Source of the DNA: Symbiodinium natans
Lineage: Eukaryota > Sar > Dinophyceae > Suessiales > Symbiodiniaceae
Assembly: GCA_905221605.1 (NCBI GenBank)
Contig: CAJNDS010002566.1
Location: 295,016 to 359,015, forward strand
Direction of reading: 5' to 3'
Length of the DNA: 64,000 nt
Made by a program: the position numbers and the translations under genes
The notes under the pieces: model-generated
Database searches by the model: none
Told to the model about the DNA's origin: nothing
Seen by the model: only the letters and a program-made list of their open reading frames with translations
Shown: positions 43,551 through 53,600 of the stretch, piece after piece
How positions within the stretch are numbered: position 1 is the stretch's first letter
Layout: the number at the start of each line of letters is the position of its first letter

Positions 43551-44424
43551 ATTCCCTCGGGGCTTGAAATAGCTTGTAAGGCTTTGTATGTAGCTTTTAG
43601 GTCTGGGGCTCCGAAATAGCCCAAAGTCAGCACTGTTCGCAGCTTTTGGACCTTGAAGTATGCACTATTTGTTTCTTGGAGCCCTAGTGTTCGGTATCGA
43701 GTCAGAACTGTGCACGGGGCCAGAACAGCTGCATTTGGTTGGATTGGTTTTGCTTTATCTGCTGACTTGTTTTATGTTTATCCAACCTGCTTGTTATTGC
43801 TTTATCGTTCTCGTCGTTTCTCTTCTTCCTGCCGTTTCGGTTAAAGTTGTTGTTGCCAGCTATACTCTGAGACTCTGAGACGACACCTACCTGCCTTAGT
43901 TGAGGTTCCTGTATCAAGGTGCCCCCTGTAATCTGGGGAATATTCCTCAATCAGGTATGTTGCAGTCCATTGCTACTCCGACGTTCAAGATTCATCGCTT
44001 CCGAGCCACGGAGCCAAACCCTGCGTTGAGACGTGGCATTGCAAGAACCAGGAATGTGCCAAGACCTAGGGAAAACGCATATTCATGCGTGAGAATGGCT
44101 GCATCACAGGGACCGAAAGTGTGTAACAGTGTCTATTTCTAAGGGATAATGATGCTCCCGCCCCGCCAAGAAAAAGCATATTTTCCAGCGCTACGTTCTG
44201 CAAACTTCGTTCAGCTGCACTTGTTGGCAGCTTTGCAAAACTTTGCATGAGCTCCGATATTCCCCCGCCCCCCCCCCCCCGCCCCCGTCACGCACTTGGC
44301 GCTGTCACCAGAAACAAAGCATGCAACTCCTCACTCGCAGAAGGGTCGCCCGGGATTCGAACCTTCATGAAGTCGGCAGTAAAGCTGCTTGTACATTTAA
44401 GCTTTCCGACCATCGTCGTTGTCG

Positions 44425-44510
44425 CGCACACACATACACACATGCACACATGCACACATGCACACATGCACACATGCACACATGCATGCATACATACACG
44501 CGTTCATGCA
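44425..44510. repeat. ACACATGC minisatellite
   Basis: About seven units of CACACATG followed by diverged CATGCATGCATACATACA, just upstream of the membrane-protein gene start. Confidence 0.9.
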
Positions 44511-44606
44511 GGCAGGCATGCCACACTGTTTGTGAGGATAACGTCCGGGGAGCTGAGGCACAGAAGTACGGCCAGTGTTCGTTGGGTGGGAGCGATCGCT
44601 TCAGCC

Positions 44607-46360
44607 ATGGGAGCCAACAGCAGCTGCTGCCATGATGAGCAGAGGCTTCCTGGAGAGATGATATGTGCACAGAGCACCAAGATGGGAGTTCCGACACAAA
44701 CCACTCTCACGGGAAATCCAGACACTCCGTCAGATGCTCGCGAATCTGCGACACAGCAGTTGGCAAGGAGAAATACATCCGATGATTGTAAAGATGGACC
44801 ATCAGGGCTTCGAGCAGTTCATACAGAGAGCTCGGAGCCAGTCGAGGACCACGTGGGATGGATCAGGATGAAATCTTTAACTCAGCTGGAGGTCGACCAG
44901 GACATTTTCCGGAGCATATCATTGAGGCAAACCCTGCGGGGAGGGGGCCGTCTTTGGCGAAAATCCCCCTTAGACCTTCCCGAGGAAGCTCGCAAGGCCT
45001 TGTGGGAGCAATCCCGTCCTGCGGCTGTGCTCGATGTGTTCCTGTCGCACACTTGGAGGACGTCAGGTCGGTGGAAGGTCTTTGCCCTCTTGTTGCAGTC
45101 CGGCTGGACGTTTTTGCTGCTGTCCTGGATGGGTTTTCTGGTCACCATTGTTGCTTTGTACAAGGCAGAGGTGTTGCCACGCCCATTTACATCGGCATCC
45201 AACATCAGCGTGCTGGGTGTCCAGGTCACTTGTCATGTTGGCCCTTTCCTCCTGGCGTCCTACCTCCCAGCCATGTTTCTCGGGGCCCTCTGCGCCGCCT
45301 ACTCACCGCAAGGTTGCAGCACTCAGTGCTTTTTGGACGCGGTCTGCATCCACCAGGTGGACTCAAAGCTCATGCTGCGAGGAATCTACAGCTTGGGAGG
45401 CTTCCTGGCCCGCTCAAAAGAGCTGCGAGTTTTGTGGTCGCCACCTTACTTCTCGAGGAGTCGGGGATCCAAGAAGGACATGAGAATAAGCACTTGACAG
45501 GGGCATCCCTACCTTAGCGGTTTCGGATATCCCAATCCCAATTTTTGCTTTTGTCCGTTTTTGGTGCCCTGAGGAAATGGTGTGTCTTCGAGATGGCAGC
45601 GTACAGGGCGGCGAACCCTACTGGGCGAATCCGATTGGTGCCGCTCTTCCTGGAGATGACAATCCTTGCACTTTGGACGAGCGTCTACTTCACCACCTGG
45701 CTGATGTACGTGGCTGCAGCCGTCCAGTCCCCCCTAAATGCCATGTTTCCGTTTCCGATCGCACCCATCGCACTGCTGCCGATGCTTGTAGCTGCTCATA
45801 CCCTACGGAGGTTTATAGCAGAGAAGCAGACTTTGGTGGAAGGGCTTGCAAACTTCGATGTGGACAAATCCGAATGTCGGCTGGACTTCGACAGTCAATT
45901 CGTCGACACAGCGATTGAGACATGGTACAGCAGCAGGGATGCTTTTAACCAGTACGTCCGGGGAGCCTTGCACAAGGAGTTAGTGGCGCAGGCCACCCAT
46001 GTGCCCGTTGCCTACTTCCTGCTTTTCAGCACCATCCCTATGCTGCCCGGCTTAGAGATCACTGTGGGAATGTGGCTGGACGGTCTTCCGCGTGATTTCA
46101 TTTGGGCTCGAATCATGGCTTGGTTGATCGGTTTCGGCGTGGGCTCGCAGCTTCTGTCCCTCAAGCTGCTGTTCTACCTTTGCGACCGATTTGCATCTCC
46201 CAGAATGGGTTCGCGCGCTTGCGACTGTGTTCAGACGGTTTTGATTTTCATGGCCTACATGATTTGCGACCTCGCCAGCTACACATTCAGCAATCGAGCT
46301 CTTCAACATAGCCTCTCAGTAGCTGAATGGACACACTTTGCGCTTTTTTGGATACTTTAA
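44607..46360 (+). CDS. Multi-pass membrane protein with FLSHTW motif and myristoylation-type N-terminus
   Basis: Two exons, 44607-45457 and 45574-46360, total 1,638 bases (545 residues) in phase. ATG 44607 follows CTTCAG|CC, a plausible leader-splicing site. The N-terminus MGANSSCC fits N-myristoylation plus Cys palmitoylation. After an acidic region comes VLDVFLSHTWRTSGRWK, then two membrane segments (near FLLLSWMGFLVTIVALY and LLASYLPAMFLGALCAA), CFLDAVCIHQVDSKLM, LGGFLARSKELRVLWSPPYF, and across the splice RKWCVFEMAAYRAANP. At least five more hydrophobic segments follow. From memory, proteins with FxSHxW...D.xCIxQ...W.LWSP.Y...WCVxE are abundant in dinoflagellates and faintly recall TIR domains; function is not known to me. 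The intron starts GA (CGAG|GAGTCG) and ends TGAG, so it is a GA-AG intron. Confidence 0.75.
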
Positions 46361-48232
46361 TCCCCTGTGTTTACACTTTTTGGGGGCTTATCTAAGGCCT
46401 TTGGGCCTCCGGGATCTACTGCGGAGTGATGCTCTGCATGGCAGGCTTTTGCCACCGCAGGTCCCTGGTCCAGAAGCTGAGCTAGCCGAGGGCCGTGCAT
46501 TTCTCTGGAGTCCATAAAGGGCCCCTTAAGGGTTTTTGTCTAGGGCGTTAAGCTGCTGCAGACTCACTGCCGGTCAAATGACCCTTTGGGGAGTTGTTCA
46601 GTGTGGCTTGAATCTATCACAGTCGAATTACACGTATTTGGGCGCAGCGAGAGGCAGATTCGGGAAGCAGGTGTGTCAGCAGTAGCAAAATTAGTTTGCA
46701 TAGCTGATGAGCTGATGGCTTCAGCTGGAGAGCATCCATCACAGCAATCCTGAGCCCTACTTACTAATAAAAGCTTGGGCCTGCTCAAACCCGAAAGCCT
46801 GTAAGCCGTTGAACCCTAAAGCCCTAAAGTGTACCCTAAGACCTAAGCTTCAAAGCCTTAGCCTGCGATGGGTGCACCAGCTCATGCTGTGAAGCTTGCT
46901 CTCCCTCAGGAGTTGTTCTGCAGCCGAAGGCTTTGGACGCTTCCAAGAGAAGTTTGCAGTTCCAACTTTGCACACGCCATACCGGCATATTTTTCAATAG
47001 CTTTGAGCAAACTCTGCTCGCATGGCGTGAAGGGCTTCAGTGGTAACGCACATACTGTGCCGTCCATGACTATGAGATTTCCTACAAGCAGCTCTTGGAA
47101 AAGCTGGAGAGCTTGAATGCTCCCCTGCTCGTGTAAATAGTTCTTCGCGAATCCTGGACGACGTTGCTGGGTGTGACGGACCAAACTCTGCAAGGCTGGA
47201 GATAGGCCAGGCCAGCCAGAGAAAGCCGCGACAGCTATGATCCGAATGCCGCATAGCTGTGACAGTCGTCGCCTTGCCATCTTCATGAGGAACCCGACCT
47301 CAGCCCTACAAACGAACACACGACTCCCAAAGAAAGGATCTAAACCCAACAGCTCAATATTCAAGATCTGAACACTATCGCTCCCCAAGCTGTCCGAAGC
47401 ATTGTGAGGAAGCTATTCCTCTACTGGCATAATAAAGTGGCGTCCTTTGCTTGCCGTGGCGTTTGGCGTTGCGCCCTGCTTTCCAGGACCCGAGGCATTT
47501 CCCTTCCTCTCCAAATAGCCCCCCATAGGCCCCAAGCCCCAAACCCCTAAATCCAAAAGTGCAAATCTTACGGGATCCAAAAACCTACTTTTTCACACTA
47601 GCCGAGAGTGAATAAACTGATCAGAAGAGTGTGTGAGATCAAGGTGGATCGGAAGTCGCCTGAACCCAACCCTTAGCTTCATGCACGAGGTCACAAAAGC
47701 ACCAGCAAAAGAGAGCCAACCGGAGGACCAGATCGTTCAGCGCGAGATGAGCGCCCGTCTTCGAGCGCCTTTGCAGCTTGCACAGGAGGGAGCGCGACGA
47801 ACAGCGTCAGTGCGAAGCCAGCGTGAGCACGAGGCACGGCATAGGCAGCGTTCACTCTTACAGGACAAGGTCAGGGGTCGCCTCAGAGCTTTCGGTTCAC
47901 CACTGCGAGGGAGAAGATGAGCTGAGTGCGTTAAGGGGCGGTGCCCGCCAAAAAAGGTCCGAGCCAGGCTCCAATCCCGAAAGTTCCGAAATCATCTTCC
48001 CAATGCTTGGGTTCGCTCGGCATGCTGGGACTGGATCGGCATCTCGGCGTACTGCAAGAGACCCCAGACATGCGCATGCAGTAGAAATCAAGGACATGCT
48101 TGTGACCACATGACTTGCTGCATCTTGCAGCGTTCAAATGCGCAGGCAATAGGTCATGTCACTGCGAAATTCGGCTCACTGTGAGTGGAGTTAGCATGTG
48201 GAACGGCCAATGCATTGGAGAGGTGTGCCGCA
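46361..48232. other. Mostly intergenic
   Basis: Degenerate CCCTAAA patches lie at about 46800-46860 and 47515-47560. A minus-strand candidate frame is listed separately. The frames at 47633-48113 are charged but unrecognised. Confidence 0.5.
46906..47388 (-). CDS. Doubtful minus-strand ORF
   Basis: This is the only minus-strand frame outside repeats whose composition looks protein-like (MKMARRRLSQLCGI..., then LQSLVRHTQQRRPGF and ALQLFQELLVGNLIV). I recognise no family. Its orientation opposes every other supported gene, which lowers its credibility. It may be a fragment or a chance frame. Confidence 0.2.
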   Translation of the reverse strand: MGSDSVQILNIELLGLDPFFGSRVFVCRAEVGFLMKMARRRLSQLCGIRIIAVAAFSGWPGLSPALQSLVRHTQQRRPGFAKNYLHEQGSIQALQLFQELLVGNLIVMDGTVCALPLKPFTPCEQSLLKAIEKYAGMACAKLELQTSLGSVQSLRLQNNS

Positions 48233-50624
48233 ATGCTACGACTCCATGTTAGATTGAGGAAGGAAGGCCAAGAGAACGAAGCAGAGACGATCCTGGTCCC
48301 AGTAAAGCCGACAAAGAGGGTGCGTAACTTCAAGGAGGATGTGGAGCTCCGAGCCAGAAAGCTAGAAGGCTTTGAGGGCTGCCAGGTGATCCACTTGCGG
48401 GATGGATCAAGAGCGCACGCTTTGATGGATGATGATGACCTTGTGTCAGATGTGGTGGAGAACGGAGATACAGTCTTTGCAGATGTAGCTTGTGTTCCGG
48501 GTGCGGGAGGCTCAAAAGACAGTGAGACGGCACCCGAGCCGGAGAAATTTCATGACGGTACAGAGGGCTCAGTGTCCGAGACCACTGGAACCACCGATGG
48601 GTTCGAGGCAGAGCCAGCCGCTGAGGAGGCAGGATATGGTTTCATTCGCTACCAGACCCTGGAGAGAGTTGCTCAAGGCTTGCAGCCCCAGGCCCTGGAG
48701 GTGCTTGGTTTGAAAATTTTTTGAAGGGGGTTTCACTAGAGTCACTAGAGTTTGCTGGCATGAAGTGGCCGCGTTTGGATGCAATCGCTGCAAGCAGCCG
48801 CAATTAGCTATGACATATGAGAGTTACATAATGTTACATATGCCTTATGGTGCATTCTCGTGCGCTTGAAGTTTGTCCGTCGCCCAAGTTCAGGTTTCTG
48901 TTGCGACGAGCACCTGGGAGCTGGCGAAGCAGATCGCACAGGCTGAGGGCATCGAGTACGAGCCCATTGAAGAAGACGCGGCGCCTGTGGCCTCTTTCGC
49001 AGACCGTGGCCGTTGCATGTGCTCAGAGGCTCAGACGGCTTGCTATTTAAATGTTCGTCGGGGGTAGGACTGCACACGTTTTCGCACTTGGATGTTGAGT
49101 CATAGCATGTCATCGCATTGGGTCAGCTTCCTTGGCGTTGTAGGCGGCGGCACGCGTTAAGCTTTGGGGCTACGACGTCGGGGAGCCCAGCTGAATCCTG
49201 CATGCACACCACTTAACCTCACATCGAGCTCAATGAATATGCAAGTGTGGAGCTCTGCTCACTTAACGGGACTGCTGCACGAATCCGCCTCTATCTTCCT
49301 GGCGTAGGACACCCGTGAGAGATCTGGTTTCTGAGGCAGCTCTGAAGATTGATGCTGCAGCCTTCTCGCAGTCCTGGCATCCGCAGCGCTGGGCAGCTGA
49401 GCTTGCCAAGGCCGAAGGTTTCTCCAGGTTTCTCCATGACATCCTCCAGAACTGCGTAAAACAGTTCAGCCTCGTGCATGGTGCCTGTGGCATAGTATGT
49501 TGACTGCTTCGTACCTTCAGGCACGTACACAAGATTAGCAAAGATGGCAAAGACAAAAGTGTGTTCGCAGCGTCGTCATCCTATCATCTTCTCGTGCCCA
49601 GGCCGACATCTGCTCTATTTGCCTGTCGGGCTTGGGTGACGGAAGTGCCGAGAGCTCCGAGGGTCGATCCCCAGACCTCGTCGTGGGCAACCGCCTTTGT
49701 CATCACTTCTTCCATGCCGAGTGCCTGCTGAAGTCCTTTGTGGATGGCAGGGTTCTGCAGTGCCCATGCTGCCGCGGGGAATGGCTTTACCTGGAGGAAG
49801 AGCAGGCAGAGAAGGGAGGCATACGGGAGGATGGCAATGTCCTGGTTCTCGTACCAGACCTGAACACTGGCTTTCGGGAGGCCAGCGTGGCGGCAGGAGG
49901 TTCTACAGTCGAAGAGCTGAAGAGGGAGGTGTTCAGCATGTTAGGCCTCGACTGCCAGAACTATGTCGCGTGCAGCCGCGGCGTTGTTCAAGATGATCAG
50001 TCCATGGTTGTGACGGCACAGCCGGCCGTGTACTCGCTTTGTGATTGCGGCGCGCATGTCTGGACCATCATGCTCACCTGCGAGTGCCACGACCAGGATC
50101 ACAACCTGCAGTGGAAGCAGAAGATGCAAAGCACTGACAGCATAAGCCAGGTCAAGCAAGCCTTGCATCGTGCTTGGCGGACCCTCTGGCGCCAGTCAGT
50201 GCACTCAAGGTTGTTTGTTTTTTCTGTTTCTTTTTCAATAGGTGAATCGAGTCTTTCGGGTTTCTGAGACATCTTGGGAGACTTCGGGAGACTTGGGGAG
50301 TGCTGATCTCTGCACTTTTCTGCACTGAGGATCCAGCCTTCAAAGATGCGGATCCAGAGCATGGCAGGCGTGGTTGCTTTTTGGATGGGGAGCGGAGTTG
50401 CAGCAAGAATGAGGGTGCAGTACCTTGCGCAATAGCATCGCTTCCTCTCGGAGTTCCAGTTGTAGGATGGGCATGCATACCTTATGTGAAAGATGCCGAG
50501 CTCACAGGCCTTCCCTATCATGACAGTGCCCGGGTGGGAGACCTGTGCTCCGGTGTGAAGGCCGGCAGGGATGTGTTTAGGCAGGAGCTCGGATTTGTAC
50601 TGAATCTCCAGCATAAGAACAAAA

Positions 50625-50679
<55 letters not shown>

Positions 50680-53600
50680 ACACACACACACACACACACA
50701 CAAAAAAAAAAAACTGAGCTGTAAACACCCTTACTTATCCCTGGATTCCTGAGCATCCTACTAAGAACAAGCATGCAAGGTCCAAAGCCGCTTCCGATTT
50801 TTAGGCTATCGGTGCTCCCCCGATAGTATACACTTTCACGGCGCGCACATGTTCATGACTATCCCTATTGTACTGTTCCTACTATTCTTGCGACGACCTA
50901 CTACTACTCTTACTGCGCATAGTATTTATTGGTACTTGATTACCGTTACTTTTCGTTTTTTCCCGTGCACTGGTACTCGGGCTAGGACTAGGACTCGGAC
51001 TAGGCCTTATCAGCACTACTAGCTTGCAATCACCACCACTGCCCCTGCCACACTGCCACACTGCCACTGCCACTGCCACTACTCCCATTTCTATTTTCGT
51101 TATGCTCCTGCTGCCACTATTGGCACCACTGGCATCACTCTCCACTGTGACCACGACCAGCCTACCGCTGCTATTACGCAGCTTGGCAGCCTCACAGGTG
51201 GAAGCCTCAGTGGCGGTGATTCTGGTAGACGAGAGCTTCGTGGCCTTGGATTTCTTTGTCGCGTCCCAGCGGCTGGCAGCCCCAACAGCGAGGCACAAAA
51301 GGGCATACCCCCGCGTATAGGCCGGAAAGTGGGCACACATGGCTAGTTATACTTGTCGATGGCACATTGTACACATCAGGAAGGCAAGGTTCCCTTGCCC
51401 AAGTCACCTCAAGCGTTGCGCAGAACACGATGCTGGAGCAGCCCGCAATACCAAGTCAGCCTAGCCTTGACTACCACCGGCGAGGCATCGGTGCCTGGAT
51501 CAGCTGCGCCCCGAGGAGGTTCTGCACCTCGCCTAGAATCCTAGAAGCTGTCGTCCTGTGAGCCTGAGGAAAATGAAGTCGCTTGTAGATATCATCATCA
51601 TCATCATCATCATCATCAGTTTATTGCAGTCGTAGTAGCAGGAGGGGAGCATGGAGCCATTGGTAGAAGAGTTCTGACCGTTGTGGGCAAAGTGCTGAAG
51701 GTGTAATTCGCTCTACAGCAGCGATTGTTCAATGACTCGTCCTTCACTAGTGAGAGAAGTGCGGGAGACCACAAGGTACGTCAGCCAGCGCTCTTCTTCT
51801 TCTGCTCCGAGGGGGGAGATGGCCCCACAGAAATCTCTTCAAGAGGACCGAATTGGACTATTCTCTGCCGACATAGCCTGGCAAGTGGTTCCTTGCCCCC
51901 AGACAGAAGCCGGCATCAGCTGCCTGCTATCTTGCCTGTATGTCCTGGCAGCGGAAGGTGAAGCCTCGAAAGGACTTGTAGACGCTGCATGGAAGTGCTT
52001 GCCCTTTCCACCCTTCTGCCTGGGCTTGCAGCTGCTGCTGGAAGGGCGAACTCAGCAAATGCAAGATCCCGAGAAGGCAGCCGTAGCCCACGGCTTGTAC
52101 CAGCTGTTGACAACTCTAGCTCCGGAGCACACCGAGAGGGACACCCTGTTCGAATATTCTCGTCTGTTGCTGTCGCTTTTGTTGCAATCCGCAACAAGCT
52201 CCTCTTCTCATTCCGGTCCAGCACTTCATTTTCGATCCATGGCCTTGACGTGCAGCATCAGCCACACCGTATTCAAGGATAGGGTTGGCCGTGACATGAT
52301 GTGACATGCTGTGACTCTATAGACCGCTTCTTCGGCCAGTAGGTCGCGTAGGCACTCCGTAGGCTAGGCGCATTTCTGCCGATTTCTGCCCTGTACTTGC
52401 TGCGCACTCTGACTGTGCACGGAGCCCCATCAACAGGAGCCCGTCGTTTGTCTTCCTGATGTCCCCGATGTGGCTTTCAATCAAGAGGCAGCATTGCAGT
52501 ACCTGTCGAACAGTCCTGGGGAGACGACATCAGACGAAGAGGCCGTGCCCGGTGAATCAGAAGTGTTGCACGGCCGGGCCGCCGAGGAACTCATGGAAAG
52601 CCATGCCTTGTCACGACTCGTGAGAGCCTACGCGCCCATGGCCGAGTGCCTCGTGATGGAAGCTGCTCAGGCACCCTCCGTCCCTTTGTCTAGGGACCAG
52701 TTGCCGTCCTGGACAAACTTGCGGAAAAACTGTGGGACAGAAGCTGCCCAGTGCATGCGCTTGCTCAGCGCCCTGTCACTCAAAAGTTGCAGGTGCCCTC
52801 CCAAGCTCACGAAGACCAGGGACGGCGTTGTGGTCGTCTTTACAGGGCACGGGAAGTCTGCTGCAGGCAGCGCCGTGATCTTCGATCCTGGCATGGGTGC
52901 TGAGGAGCACATGGACTTAGATATGGCCGCAAAGAGTTTGTCCGAGGTGGGGACCAACTTTGATATCGAACTTCAAGAGAAAGAAGTCCTGGAAGGCATC
53001 ATTGTTTGCCTTGATGTCTCCGACTCCATGTGCAAGCATTCGTCCTTTGAGCGGGATGAGGAAACTGGACTTGGCGAAGAGAACCACGAGATTGAACAGG
53101 ATCCCAGCGATGATTCTACAGAAGCTCTACAACGCCACTTGAGGCGTTTTGCTGCACTCCCCGAAATGGCTCACATTCGCCAGATCATCCAACAACGCAC
53201 AACTTCGCGAGACCAGGCGAACTTTGCAAACGTGGTGCTGGAAGATCTGAGCAGCCTGGCACGAGTCGCGCCACGAGGCTCCGTCGATGATGCCAGGCGA
53301 TTGGTCAAGTACAAGTCAGCGTTTGCCAAGGTTCTGCTAGAACATGCGGATGATGATCCACCCCCCGAGTTCTGTTGTCCCATCACCAGGAGCTTGATGA
53401 CACATGCTGTTTGTGCACCGGATGGCTTCACCTACGAAAGCGATGCCATCACAGCATGGTTCTCGAAGGCACAAACATCGCCAATGACTGGGCAAAGATT
53501 GACCGATACGACACTCTTTCCAAACCAGGTGCTGCGGTCCCAAATACAGGACTGGCGTGATTGCCACCCTGCCCCGAAAGAACCAGCAATCCCAACAGTT

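Larger units (their letters stand above)
41795..44606. other. Intergenic region with repeats and one doubtful exon
   Basis: Holds one copy of the dispersed repeat at 42.6 kb, degenerate TTTAGGG/CCCTAAA patches at about 43300-43400 and 43480-43550, a poly-C run at about 44265-44285 and an ACACATGC minisatellite. A possible exon at about 42897-43000 is listed separately. Confidence 0.5.
50210..51775 (+). other. Long intron of the E2-E3 gene
   Basis: About 1.57 kb between the RING exon (ending AG|GTTGTT) and the exon opening G TAC at 51776. It holds a CA microsatellite, a CCACTG-rich tract at about 51020-51090 and the second copy of the dispersed repeat. A frame at about 50325-50620 is open but does not fit the phase. 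Confidence 0.6.

Noticed and set aside
44335-44380. tRNA T-arm-like sequence on the minus strand (GGTTCGAATCCCGGGC)
   Set aside because: The bases flanking the TTCGAAT loop do not pair as a T-stem, and no anticodon or acceptor stem could be drawn; no intact tRNA.
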